This document shows positions 39,901 to 54,900 of a stretch of 64,000 nucleotides of DNA, in pieces. Made by a program: the position numbers and the translations under genes. The notes under the pieces are model-generated. The model made no database searches. It was not told where the DNA came from and was given only the letters and a program-made list of their open reading frames with translations. Position 1 is the first letter of the stretch. Each line of letters begins with the position of its first letter. The stretch lies in assembly GCA_030710605.1 (NCBI GenBank), contig CP092863.1:141616896-141680895 (forward strand), read 5' to 3'. The DNA comes from Cordylochernes scorpioides (lineage: Eukaryota > Arthropoda > Arachnida > Pseudoscorpiones > Chernetidae).

Positions 39901-42900
39901 TGTATAGCCAGGTACATAACTCCACGTTTATCCATTTGATAGTACAGTACCTATCAGGTAACGTGACACAACTACCTTATGTCGTGTCTCTATGTAAACT
40001 TTATCGTATCACTGCTCTGTACTATCTCCCTGTACTTATCCTGACTTTCTTATCCTCTCACTTCAAAGTGACGTTTTGTAGTTAAGACACATAGCCGATA
40101 AGTAGATTAAGATGCCTCTGTTTCTTGAGTGATGAATGACAATTCTAAGGGGACATGAAATCGAATACATAACACATATATAGTACACTATCAGATAGTC
40201 CCATAGTTTGCTGTAAAAAAAACCCGAACATATATGCAATGCACACTGTAAGATATTTTCACAGTTAGCTGTCAAAACACAATCTAACGCACAACACCTG
40301 CCCAGTATACTATCAGATAGGATCATAGTTTTCTGTCAAAACACCCATAACTCGTGAGGTATAATACAATATTTCCACAGTTCGCTGTCAAAACACAACA
40401 CTTAGTCAGTACACAACAAGATATTTCCACAGTTCTCTGTCAAAACACAAAATATAACACACAGCACCTGCACAGTACAATATCATATAGTCCCATAGTT
40501 TGCTCTCAAAACACACAACACTAATGCAGTACACAACAAGATATTTCCACAGTTCGTTGTCAAAACACAATGTAACGTACAACACCTGCACAACTCGCTA
40601 CCAGATATTACCATACAATCGCTATAAAAACATAAATAACACTTAAACAAACACATCACTTTCAGATAGTACATTACCGGATATCACCACTGTTTGCTAT
40701 CATAACACAATTAAACACAATACCCATACTATTCACACTACCAGATAGTATCACACTTCGCTATTAAAGCAGAAATGCACATAGCACTTCTAGATACCAC
40801 TTTCACATAGTACAGTAGTAGATATCACCACAGTTCGATGTCATAACACAAAATTGAACACACAACACTCATACTGTACACACTACCAGATAGTATCACA
40901 CTTCGCTATTAAATCAGAAATGCACATAGCACTTCTAGATACCACTTTCACATAGTACAGTAGTAGATATCACCACAGTTCGATGTCATAACACAATTAA
41001 ACACAATACCCATACTATTCACACTACCAGATAGTATCACACTTCGCTATTAAAGCAGAAATGCACATAGCACTTCTAGATACCACTTTCACATAGTACA
41101 GTAGTAGATATCACCACAGTTCGATGTCATAACACAAAATTGAACACACAACACCCATACTATACACTACCAGATAGTATCACAGTTCACTATTAAAGTA
41201 TAAATACACATAGCACTCATTCATACATATTACCACGTTCCGCTGTCATAATACAAATTGAACACACAACACACCCATACTATACATTACCAGATATTTC
41301 CACAGTTCGCGAATTAAAGTATAAATACACATAGAACTTCTACACACACCACCTTCACACAGTACACTACCAGACATCACAGTTTACCGTCCAAACAACC
41401 CTCCCACAGAAGTTATCATCTCAAGTTGATAGCGCCCGTGGACACTTTCCGTTTTAGACAAACAACCGTTAGAACGTAAACTAGACAATCTAACCGGAGA
41501 TAGCACGGGGACTTGTGTCACGGACTTCCTGGGACTTTTGTTGCCCACAACTTCATGGCCTTCGTACAATTTAGCGACAAAAGAGTCCATATACTCCACA
41601 AACTACATCCTATCTCTCAAATATAGTTATTTGACCATAAACACATATAGGTAAGACTTTTTTTCTGGCAGAATATCATTTTATTCGCGATCAAACGTTG
41701 TGGCCCACTGTATGTATTACATCCCAAACACGACACCAGCCATCTCTGTCTTGAGCTCGATTGTACCATCTCGGTGACCGTTAAGCCAGTGAGTTCTGGC
41801 AGAATATTGATCTATAACAAAGGAAAAAAGCACCTCTCCCATCAAAATAAAGGCTAAATAGAATTTATAAACGAGATTTACTCAAATTCTAAACTTGTTT
41901 AAATTCTATATTTGTTTGATTTCGTTCCTGTCGGCATTTCTGCGGAATTTTTGTCCCCGGAATCCTTATCCAAAATGTAAAAGACAATGAGGATAATAAC
42001 CAATTGTATCTCAATTCCCAAATCGACAAAGAAGAGTTGATTTAGTAAATGAATTAACATTTTCTCCAATTGGTTAACACCAGGCTGTACTGAAATTTGA
42101 ATTAATAATTTAACAAACAATATCGTTTTGTTAATGAGACACTTCAACCTTTGTATACACTAAGAAAAAAGGGCATTTCCTAATCGTGCAACTAAAAGTT
42201 GCTGATGGCTTGCGCCATCTATCGGAATAAATATCAACTAATCGTTGATTTTTAATTATTCCAGAATTTATTCCAGAATAAGGAAGTGGAAAGTATTTGA
42301 TGTCTCCTGTAGTTTGTTTATTTTAAGGTTACAGAAGCAATTTTGTTCACACTTGGTTATCTTGTGTATCTTCAATAAAGGTCACTGTAATATATTTCAG
42401 AGTTATTGTCTGAATCCCGATATACATGGTAAAAGGTACAACTTCATTAATTTTTGTCCATGAGAGTATATTAAGATATTTCTATCTATATATTTGGAAG
42501 AACACCTTGTGGCCGGATGCAAATCTTTTTTTTTTTCAACGTTTCAGTGAATACCAGGTGCGAAACAAATAAAATATGTATGTTATAGGTGGAATTTTTC
42601 TCGAATCTATTACTCAAATACAAATTAAATTGACGTAAAGTGTATAAACATCCTAAAAGTTAAAAATTAGTAGTTTTAGATGCCCGTTGTATGACTAGTG
42701 CTGCCATCTATCAATGATAAAATGAAGCTTTTTAAAAATGTAATGTGTCACCGTATAAAAGAAGATAAATTAATCACTATAAAAATAAATAAATATATTC
42801 CAACCTCACAAATTAGAATTTTAAATATTATAGAATCATAATCGGAATAAATATCGACAAATGTTGATTTTTTAAAGGTTTTGTTCATATTAGTTAACCA

Positions 42901-45900
42901 AATTTCGTGATAAGAAAAATTACTGGTGTGAAAATATAAATGAAATTATTCTGAAATCAATAATAATCATATGGATAATTTAATATAACAAACGGTTAAT
43001 ATTTTTGTATTGTTCCTCGCTTGTAATGTAATAATTGTTTATCTGCTTAAGAGATTGTGTTTGACTTTTATACGGGGAGTTTCTAATTTCTTGCAGACGA
43101 CCGATGGCAACAGGCTGCCGTTAGGATCAAATAGTTTTAAATAGGCTTAATTAAGTTAACGTTAGGTTAATTTAGTTTAATATTGAAAATGTAAATACAT
43201 AAAAAATATATAAATATACTTTATTATTTATATATTAATAAGAATTAATTAAGTGTGTTCATAATAATTAATATTATTGTTTTAACCTAAAAAAAAAAAA
43301 AATAAAAAATATTATTGTATTTATATATATGAAAAAAAAATGTACTTTTTATGTATAATATTTAAAATGTTATTTTTAAATTAACAACCAAAACCGTTTA
43401 GAAATATAATATTTAAATATAATTTCAACGTGAAAATACAAAATAGTAATACATTTCGTTCATAGATGGCAGGGCAAGCTAGGGTCTCCTCGCTCGGAAA
43501 GAAGGATTCTAAAGGCATACTCTTTGATCAAGTCGAAATATTGAAAGATACCAAATTTCATCCATAATGATTTCATATTCCACAAAACTTAAGGAAGTTA
43601 TATCTTTTATCATGTATATCGGGATTCAGACAATAACTCTGAAAGATATTACAGTGACCTTTATTGAAGACACACGAGATAACCAAGTGTGAACAAGTCT
43701 CCTTCAAAAAGATAGATAACCGGGGACATCAAAGACTTTGCACATCAAGTTTTGTCTATGAGTGTATATTTCGCACAAAAAAAAAAAAAAAAAACTCTAT
43801 TAAAACTTTTTAGTCTTATACAGATTCTCCGAATAGAAGAGGGTATATATACAGAAATAACAGTAATAGTAACAATAATAAGCAATGTGAAAAAATAGTA
43901 CAAATGTGACATTGTACCGGGATAAGGTGCATAAATTAAGAAAAAGGCATCTCCTTATCGTGCAACTGAAAGTTGCTGATGGCTTGCGCCATCTATCGGA
44001 ATAAATATAAACTATTCTCGTTGATTTTTAATTATTCCAGAATTGGCCAAATACCCATTCTTGATTAATCAAGAAAAGCTAATCACGGACGCGTATTCCG
44101 ATAGATGGCGCAAGCCATCAGCAACTTTCAGTTGCACGATAAGGAGATGCCTTTTTCTTAATATAATAAGCAATGTTATTTACAATGTATCAAATAAGGG
44201 GAAAGAAAGGGCTTGGTATAAACTTATATGCAAGCAATGTTCTTGTTCAAGCAGTTCCTTTTCTTAAAGAACAATAATCAGTAGTTTACAATAGGAGAGA
44301 AATCACAGCATATCATTTCTAAGAAGGAATGTTGTTGTTTCTTATCCCCTTGTGTAAAGATTACATAAATTCCATGAGTTCATGGAATGGGGTATAGGAG
44401 TGCAGCTTTCGGTGATCATGGCACCATGATCCAGACACACTTTGGTGAAAGTCTGACTTTGCCTGTAATTTGAGGCTGTTCCTAACATGGAAGCCTTTGC
44501 TGCTGACTCTAACATGAGCACAGACACAGCTCCTCCGTATTCCTGGAGTGGGACCATTGCTGAGGTCCATCAACTGGGTCAGTTGAACTCAGGATTTTTA
44601 AAGAGGGGATTTTAAAGAAGGAATAAAAGATGACAGCGATCAGATTCTTTATTAAAGATATATAAAACCTAGCAAACTTTCGGTCAAACTTTCTAGGTAT
44701 TCGTATTACAGCCTGTTAAAGGACGTCATTGTCTGAAAGCTTTCCAAGATTATATCTCTTTTCCTCGCCGTTAGCTTTTTATCTATTCTTAAGATATAAT
44801 TAATAGTATTGACACAGATATTTAGAATAGAGCACAAGTGATAAAAGGAACATACAACAATGTATTATACATAATCCCATCCTTATCTCAGTACAATGTT
44901 ACATTTGTACTATTTTTTTTCATAAAGATTGAATAGACATTCCAGAAATTTATAATATACTATTCCCTGAACCCACCCCATAACCTCCAAATGAAATATC
45001 TCTGAATAACAAAGTCGATATGTACGCGCAATGGAGGCCCGCGTTGATCCTACATTCAAATAACTGTAAACATCCGAGGTATTTGATTTTAATTTCTATA
45101 TTCTATATTCATTTTTGTTGTTGTGCGAAATATACACACATAGACAAAACTTGATATACAAAGTCTTTGATGTCTCCGGTTATCTATTTTTTGAAGGAGA
45201 CTTGTTCACACTTGGTTATCTCGTGTGTCTTCAATAAAGATCACTGTAAGGTCAATGTAAATATTTTCTCCTGTAGAAGGGGTTTCTTGACCGAAAGCTA
45301 GAGATATTTATAAATAAACGATTTGTCAAAAAGAAACTTTTCCCTGGAGGCCTAATGTTTGTATTTTAATGTTTTTTTTCATATTATGAAGGTTTGGTTA
45401 TTATCTAATTAAAAAATGTTTGCTAAGAGAGAGAGAGAGGTTGGTATTTGTGTGTGTTGAGATTTTTCTAACGTTTGACGAGATGTGTAGGGGGTCACAT
45501 CAACCCTGCTGTGACCATTGCTCTGGCCACCCTTAACAAGTTCCCCTGGAGGAAGGTCCCTCACTACCTCATCTCACAGTACCTGGGAGCATTTGCCGCC
45601 TCTGGACTGCTCTACCTTCTCTATCATGGTAGGTACCATACACGGGATGTACTACACGGGGTAGATCCTGTGTTCACTGTCTATATCAACAACGGTATTT
45701 GGTGTAGAGAGTTGACAGTACCTACTGTGTGTAGACGCCATCGTGATGAAGGTTGGAGATGTCAGAGAGCTGACTGGAGCCAATGGTACCGCCGACATCT
45801 GGACCACGTTCCTGCAACCCTGGGTGTCTGTGGAGACTGCCATGTTTGACCAGGTAGGTAGTATTTGTGTTTTGATAGTACATTGTTGTCTTTATATTAG

Positions 45901-48900
45901 CGTTGGTCCATTCTTGTCTTCATAGCAGCGTTGGGTCATTGTTGTCTTGATAATAGCGTTGGTCTATTGTTGTCTTGATAACAGCGTTGGTCTATTGTTG
46001 TCTTGTTAGCGGTGTTGGTCCATTGTTGTCTTGCTAACAGCGTTGTTTCTTTGTTGTCTTGCTAGCCATAATGGTTCTATTGTTGTCTTGCTAGTAGTGT
46101 TTGTAAATTGCTGCCTTTTTATAGCGGTGTTGGTGTTGGTTCATTGTTGTCTTGATAACAGCGTTGGTCGATTGTTGTCTTGATAGTAGTATTTGTCCAT
46201 TGTTGTCTTGATAACAGAGTTTGTCTATTGTTGTCTTGCTAGCACCGTTGGTTAATTGTTGTCTTGCCAGCAGTGTTGGCCCATTGTTGTCTTGATAACA
46301 GCGTTGATCCATTCTTGTTTTGCTAAAGGAATTGGTACATTGTTGTCATGGAGATATGTGTGGAATTTAATGGCAAAAGTAGTAAAAAGCAAACCCAATG
46401 TATTAGCTTTTCACAAATTATGGAAAACAGCGCAGACAATAGGCGCAATACAGATGATAGATCCAACTTGAAGAAAGGTCGATGTTAACCTCCACTTTCT
46501 GTAAATAACTGCTATGTTTACTTCTGTATCTGGGAGAATTCTGTATGGGACGATTGTCCTTTATTTAAGACTTTTTGTTGTTAAAGATTAGCTTTTACTT
46601 TTTTATTGTTTTTATTTTCAGACCTCGCATGTATAAGATAAAGTCTTAATAAAGACTTTTGTGTGTGTAATTACTAGAGATTAGATAACTATAGGTTGTT
46701 AAAGTAGAGACTTAAAAAAAAGCGACAAGGATCAGTCAGTATATATCAACTAGCACAGCTGGGAGGAAACGTCCCAGTGTCCTTAATAAAAACTTGTTGT
46801 TGTGGTTGTTGATATGTATGGAACGAGGTAATAAATTTCTTTTCTTCCAATTTACCTAGATTAATCTATTAGCTTAATTGTCTTTATATAGTTTATCCTG
46901 TATATAAATTTCATATTACCATTATGGTACTATTACTGTTTTTCCTGTATGTATCCTACCTTTCTGTTGCTTGGAGAATCTGTATAAGACTAAAAGGTCT
47001 TAATAAAGCTTTTTGTTGATATGTATGAAAAAGACTAATATACTTATGTTTTCTCCAGATTCTCGGAACAGCCATCCTGATGTTCACCGTCCTTGCTATC
47101 GTCGATCCCAACAACCTCAAGGTCCCCGAGCCCCTCGTCCCCCTCTACGCCGGTCTTCTGGTCACTTCCCTTGTCTTCGGCTTCGCCTACAACTGCATGG
47201 CTCCTCTTAACCCCGCCCGTGACCTCGGCCCCAGGGTGTTCGTGGCCATCGCCGGCTGGGGCTCTGAGGCCTTCAGGTAAATATATTAATGGGACCATTT
47301 GTGACTCGCCGTCTATACATAAATGTATGCCCTTTCTTTTTCACGATAATTTCCCCCCCCCCCCCCCCCCTCCCCCAATTTATCTAACCTGATCCAAGTA
47401 CAATGTTACTTTTGTACTACTTCATGATGACGCGGCAATTTATTTAAGACAAGCACACAATAAAAATTTATAAGATACAAGCAATGAGGGAAGTATCCAG
47501 AGAAGCAAAATATGAACAATATAATAAATACTTTGATAAAATATAATACATGATACACTCAACATGCCGATTGTGTCATTATTTTAAGATCAAGACAGGA
47601 TAAGAAATGAAATCATTAAATCACGAATGTTTTTCTTTTACACATAAAACAAACTTCTACTATACTTGCTGCGATGAAGAATTTTGTGAGAGCTTGGATT
47701 ATCAGTGGTGAACCTTCTCAGGTTTTGCAAATTTAAATTCACCACTGATGAGCCAAGCCTTCTCATTATATCAGGTTGACTAAAATGTCTTCTGATCGTG
47801 AAAAAGAAAGTTGCTGATGGCTTGTGCCATCTGTCGTAATAAATATATAAACCAAACTTTGATTTGGATAATTCTTCATAAAGTTTATTGAAGATTAGCT
47901 ATTGTATGATGAGATTTATTGAAGCCTGGCTATTGTATGATGAAGTATATTGATACTCAGCTGTTGTATGGTGAAATTTGTTGATGTTTAGACAATGTTT
48001 CATAAAGTTATTGAAGCTTGGCTGTTTTATGATGTTTATTGAAGCATTGACTATATATTGTGGAGGTTATTGAAGCCTGGTTCGTTTTATGAAGTGTATT
48101 GAAGCCCGCTGGCTATTGTATCTTCTTTCTCATTTCCACTCAATCATATTAAGGTATCAAGCCTGTAGAGCTTGAGACGGGGTAAAGTTGAATGCATCTG
48201 CCTTTGTCATTAAGATTAGGAGCACTACTCATTAGCAGGCTGACTTAGCTCCAAAAGAAATGACTGCCTCTGACACGAGGAACAGATACCATGTGTACAG
48301 CTCCTATTAACATGGGGTACAGACATCCTGTATTCCTGGAGCCCTTACAGGGTACTATCAGCCGGGCCATCTGAGCCCAGGTTTTTTTTTGCGAGCTTGT
48401 TACTGTTCCCCTTCCTCCTTTTTCATCCGGGCTTGGGACCGGCAAAGGCTATTGTATGATGAAGTTTATTGAAGCCTGACTTATGTTTTATAGCGTTTAT
48501 TGGAGTGTTTGACCTATATATTGTGGAGTTTATTTGAGTATGGTTTATCTATTGTGGAGTTATGTATATGGAAACTGTGGTGCAGCTCCAGGAACGGTTG
48601 GATCGGTATCCTCGGCCCACACCTGGGCGCCATCCTGGGAGGCTGGGTGTACTACCTCAGCCTGGAGAACAACCGGCCCGCGGGGGAACAGCCCCAGAGG
48701 GAAGCTAGCGCCAAGATCTCCGCAGTCAGTAAGTCTCGAGAATCTCTTATCATTCTCCGTCTGGAACCTTCAGGTCTTCCCGTCTGTTCAAGCTAACATC
48801 GTGTAGTATCGGTTTGTTTGGTATATTGGTAGATCTCTGGTCGTTTTAGTTTATATGCTATGTACATATATATGTATGCATATAGGGGTATGTATGTATA

Positions 48901-51900
48901 TAGGCATGCACATATGTATGTACGTACATATGTATGTATAGGTATGCACATATGTATGTAACATGCAGTATATGCCTACGTGTTACCGTACTATAGCTGT
49001 AGTCTATGTTAACGTTCTTATTTTAGCTTTATCCATTCTTTTACTTGTAGAATGAAATTTGTCAATAACTTCTATATGAGAAATTTGAACTATTTAAATT
49101 TAAACTACATGAGCATTTTAGATGGCAGAGCGCCATCTAGTGGAACAAAAATCAACTAAACTTCAATTCAACTTGTGCCATGAAACATGTTCCGTGAAAC
49201 ATCAATGTTTAGTTGGTTTTTATTCCACTAGGTGGCGCTCTGCCATCTAAAATGTTTATATGAGCGGTCAGGTTATGCCTTTTTTAATATTACTGTATGT
49301 ACTTAGTGTAGCTACTTCTATAGCTTTGGGTTGATGATGGTAACATTCTGGCTTTTTGATTTTGTACAGCTTGCATTCATTGAATGGATAATTTAATGGA
49401 TAATGACACTGATGTACATAGCGTTGTGTAGCTTTTTTTAGCTTTGAATTGACGGCAATTATTTTATAACGCTTTTGTAGATTTTAAAAACTATGTTCTT
49501 AGAAAATACTATAGGTTTTTAACTTCAAATTAAAGTTTTTTAATTAAAAATTAAAGTTTATTAATATAATATTGAATATTTACAATAAAAAATGAATACT
49601 AACAAGAATAAGAATTAAAAAAAAAGTTAAATAAAGCAATTTGGACAAAGCATTTAATGCAACGGTTGTTCTGCTACAGCCAGCGGTAGTTTCCTAGACA
49701 TGTCAACGTAATAATTGTTGCGATCAGTAGAAGTAACAGTGGTCACTGATTCTTCAATACTCTGTACCAAATTTTGATTATTTTGTGGATCGGCCCGCAA
49801 ATTTCGTGAAGAAAATACCTTTTCTATAGGATTTAACATGGGGGAATATGGTGATAGAAAACTATAATTACCATAAACTTTAATTTGAAATTAATAAACT
49901 TTAATTTGAAATTAAAAAACTTTAATTTGAAGTTAAAAACCTATATATATGGAATTGTGCTATAGCTACTGGCTTCATTATGTGCTTAAACTGATGTAAC
50001 AGTGATGGGAATTGATTGAGTTCAGTAGCTTTATTTAATATTTGTGTTTAGTCTAATTAATACTAAAGATTATGAAAAAGACATCCCCTAATCGTGAAAC
50101 TAAAAGTTTTGCTGATGGCTTGTGCCATCTGTCGGAATAAATGAAATCTAATCGTTCAAATTATTCCAGAATTGGTCAAAAATACTCTTTCTTGATTAAT
50201 CAAGAAAAGTTAACTACGTAAGCATTTCGGGCTGCTGCTTCTCATCAATTTTAGCCAATTCTGAAACGAAACGAAAACTAATCGTTGATTTTTAAAATTA
50301 TTCCTGAATTGGTCAAAAATACTCTTTCTTGATTAATCAAGAAGAGATAACCACGTAAGCACTTCAGGCTGTTGCTTCTCATCAATTTTAGCCAATTCTG
50401 AAACGAAACGAAAACTAATCGTTGATTTTTAAATTATTCCTGAATTTGCCAAATACTCACTCTTGATTAATCAAGAAGAGCTAACCACGTAAGCATTTCA
50501 GGCTGTTGCCTCTCATCAATTTTAGCCAATTCTGAGACGAAACGAAAACTAATCGTTGATTTTTAAATTATTCCTGAATTGGTCAAAAAATACTCTTTCT
50601 TGATTAATCAAGAAAAGTTAACCACGTAAGCACTTCAGGCTGTTGCCTTTCATCAATTTTATCCAATTCTGAAACGAAACTAAAACTAATCGTTGATTTT
50701 AAAATTATTCCTGAATTTTCCAAATAACCTTTATTGATTAATCAAGAAGAGCTAATCACGTAAGCATTTCAGACTGTTGCTCTTTTTTGGCCAATTCTGG
50801 AATAAATAAAAGATTAGTTGATATTTATTCCGATAGATGGCGTCAGCTTTCGATCAGGAGATTCCCTTTTTCCTAATTTATCCACCTGATCCTAGTACAA
50901 ATTCACTTTTGTACTATTTTTCACATAATATTAAAGAGTTTTTTTTTATTACTTAGATTTGTTAGTGCAAGTTTTTTATAGAACTTTTTTTTTAATTTCT
51001 GCAGAAGCTCTTATTGTTTTGTTTTACAGCTCTGCGAGACGATAAAAATATACATTATCAAGAATATGGTAAATAATTCAAGATTACTTCAAGATTTATA
51101 TTTTGTATTTTCACATTTGAGCTTTATTTCATCTCTCGTGATTCAAACTTATCTAGTTATTTCATTATATTTTCACGAAAGTTTTTTCTCATTATTCAAT
51201 ATGTTATTGTGTTTTATACGAATTGCTGTTTCATGTTTAAATATCATATCCATTTATATCTATTGTATCAAATTGTATCATTTCAATCTTTTATTCATGG
51301 GTCAACTATTTCCATTAATAGCTTCCATTTTTTTTTTGTTTTATTATTCAAATTAATCTTGTATTCAAACGGTATTCAAACCTAGTTACAGAGTCAAAGT
51401 GTCCTTTATGGAGAGATGTCCTCTTACCAGAGAGTTGCTACAGTAGAACTACCTCTCTGTAAAGGACAACACCTAGTTACAGAGTCAAAGTGTCCTTTAG
51501 GGAGAGATGTCCTCTTACCAGAGAGTTGCTACATATACCGTTTACATATCTCTCCATTCCATATACATTTTTTTTATTTCCAAACTATTGTTAACTCTTT
51601 TAGGTGTCACTTTATTTTCAATTTCATTCATTCTGAGAGATTTCATTTTAGTATTATTAAAATATGACAATTTATAATTAAAATATTTGTTAATATATGC
51701 AACAAGCAATTTAGCAATGTTTTTCTTTCTATCTCTACAGACCTTACTGCAATGATAAAACAAAAAACAACAAAAAGGCTTTTATTAGGGCCTATTGCCC
51801 TGTATGGATTCGCCATACAACAACAAAATAATACATTAATATTTTTTCTCCTTTTTTCCATGTGTACGTGAGCCTTTGTTTGAAAAGGGATTTATTCACA

Positions 51901-54900
51901 CATCTGTTCTTAAACTTTTCTTCGCTACCTCTTTCGCGTATGAATCTATTTACAATTGATCTGTAGAAATTATAGAGTTCTATTGCTATATTTTTTTTCT
52001 GAAATAGTTCTCAGCGTCTTCAGTGGGTTGCTGAATCTCCAGAAGGTGTTTTTAGGAGTTTTTTTTCTCTTACTTCACCTAAATATTTGCATTCTATGAT
52101 ATAGTGGGAGATTTCATCAGCAATGATAAAACACTTTTTGGAGAATTCAACATTGCAGTTAGGTCTGTAGAGATAGAAACACGTTGCTAAAAAATTAATT
52201 GTTACAGATTTTATTAATAGATATTTGAATATAGATAATTGATGCATTAGCGCGCCATCTTTTATCAAAATTCGAAACTATTATAGACGTGTATGATTCT
52301 TTTTGAAATAAACAATTTCTACTGTCAACTTGCAGTAAATTCAATGGAAAAATTAATGGGAGGGCCTAGCTCATCAAACTGGCGAAACCGCTGGGAGAGT
52401 TCACCACTGATGAGCCAGGACATCCCATTAATTATTTCATCGCAGTAAGGACAGTAGAATTTTTTTTTTTTTAAGAATCATACGCGTCTATAATAGTGCC
52501 GAATATTATAGATATATTACTATGATATTAGATTATAAATGTAAAATATTTGTTATTTAATGATTCAAAAGTTTAACATTTATTTTTGATTTCAGTAGAA
52601 TATTTTTTTATTGATTTGTTTTTACAGCAATGGAAGATATGAAAACAAAACATTCCGATCCTGAATATGGTAACTAATTTCATCAAGAGTTTTCTGTTAC
52701 TTTGGTTTCACTTCTCATGATTCAATAGATTTATTGTTATTCAATTTTTTTTCTTATAGAAATTGTGAATTTCTTCCTTTTCATTATTCAATATAGCCTT
52801 GTTTCATACAGGTTTTCCTATTTCATATTTTATATTCAAACATTGTCCATGTATATATTTTTGAATATATAACACAGTAGAAATGCCTCCCTGTAAAGGA
52901 CAACACCTAGTTACAGAGTCAAAGTGTCCTTTAGAGAGAGGTGTCCTCTTACCAGAGAGTTATTACAGTAGAACTACCTCTCTGTAAAGGACAACACCTA
53001 GTTACAGAGTCAAAGTGTCCTTTAGGGAGAGATGTCCTCTTACCAGAGAGTTGCTACAGTAGAACTACCTCTCTGTAAAGGACAACACCTAGTTACAGAG
53101 TCAAAGTGTCCTTTAGGGAGAGATGTCCTCTTACCAGAGAGTTGCTACAGTAGAACTACCTCTCTGTAAAGGATAACACCTAATTGCAGAGCTAAATTGT
53201 CCTTTAGAGAGATGTCCTCTTACCAGAGAGTTGCTACAGTAGAACTACCTCTCTGTAAAGGACAACACCTAGTTACAGAGTCAAAGTGTCCTTTAGGGAG
53301 AGATGTCCTCTTACCAGAGAGTTGCTACAGTAGAAATAACCTCTCTGTAAAAGACAACACCTAATTGCAGAGCTAAAGTGTCCTTTAGAGAGAGGTGTCT
53401 TTTTACTGGAGAGTTGCTACAGTAGAACCAACCTCTCTGTAAAAGTCAACACCAAATTGCAGAGCCAAAGTGTCCTTTATAGAGAGGTGTCCTCTAGCGT
53501 GAGTGTCCTCTCATGGAGGTTCTACTGTATATTGTTTTTATGTTTCGGAATCTTGTATACAATTCTATATCCAATTTTCCATTATTTTCAACATTTTCTC
53601 ATCAATATCTTTGTTTTTAATTTCATTATTCAATATGTTTTCTTATGTACAAGTTGTTGTTTTATTCAATTATTCAAAACATTCGCGTTGTTTTCCTTTC
53701 TCGGGGATTGATTCCTCTATAATAATAATTTTCCATTTATTGCCATTAGAAAAACATTTTGAGAAATTCTTTATCCATATATTAGCTTTCAAAGATATAA
53801 TTGTTTTCAAAAAGGATCTGATTCTGGGGAAAAACAGGATTTCCTTTCCACAATGGAAGCTGTTCTTATTTGCATATGATCTTATGCAATTAATACCAAA
53901 TATATATGTAGTACTATCCATGCGGTTACAAATTCGTATGATTAAATAGAAAGGAAATCGTTCGAAATTTAATTCGAGACTTTTTTTTCAGCAATTAACG
54001 CGATAAAGAACATAAATCTTTTGATAATTTTATTCAGTATTTTTCATGATAGTTACAAAAAGAAGAGCTATTTTACTAGTGCGCGCGCGTTCTTGTGGTT
54101 TACTAATTATTCCTGAATAAGATGGCTAATGACGATGAAAATTTAGCTGAAAAAGTTTGTTTCCATCATTCTATTTGATTTTTGGATGAAAGAAGCTGTT
54201 CCTCCTTCAGTTAGAAATCATAAAAAAAACATTCAACCATCACGATTTAGGCGATCAACCCCTTTTTTAATCGATTTACAGACAAAAAGGCTTTGGCATT
54301 GTAAAATTCTATCATTCCATTTGTCCTTCGGATGAAAGAAGCTGTTGCTTCATCTCATTTAGAAATACAAAAACAAATCTTCAATCTTTAAGATTCAGAT
54401 GATCAATGTCTTTTTAAAATCGATTTACGGACAAAAAGTATTTTGCTTTGAAAAATAGCTTTTCGTATTTATTACACACACAAAGCTTTATTAAGACCAC
54501 AGGTCTTATACAGATTCACCACAGGAAGAAATAATAGATAGAGCTCCTATACTCCATGTAGTGCAGCACCCAACAACAGCCTTCAGGTCCGACGCATGTC
54601 CAATGGCCACACGTTCCTTTCTGCATACCTCATGGTTAACGAATTACTGAACAGGCTAGTGTGGAATCAGCCGCGTTCTAGTCTTCGCTTTCCTCGATTT
54701 TCGTATTTACCACGACGTCGACAAATAGGATTTTTTACCATTGCAGCTTTTGTAGTTAGCTGCTATTGTCTGAATGGTTGATTCCTAACGGCCCAATGAG
54801 ATGGCAAAGAGATTGTGTTCCATCTGGTCGTTGGATCCAAGAAGGAGCCTGTTAACCCAACATTGTGCTGCAGTGGAAGATGTGCCCCTGATGTCTGTAA

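Noticed and set aside
45475..45849. Single 124-codon frame covering exon 3, intron 3 and exon 4
   Set aside because: Reading through intron 3 changes frame relative to exon 4 and loses the family match; splicing at 45628/45735 restores it.
53503..53949. 148-codon + frame
   Set aside because: AT-rich, Phe/Ile/Leu-heavy composition typical of noncoding AT DNA, begins inside a MITE-P end.
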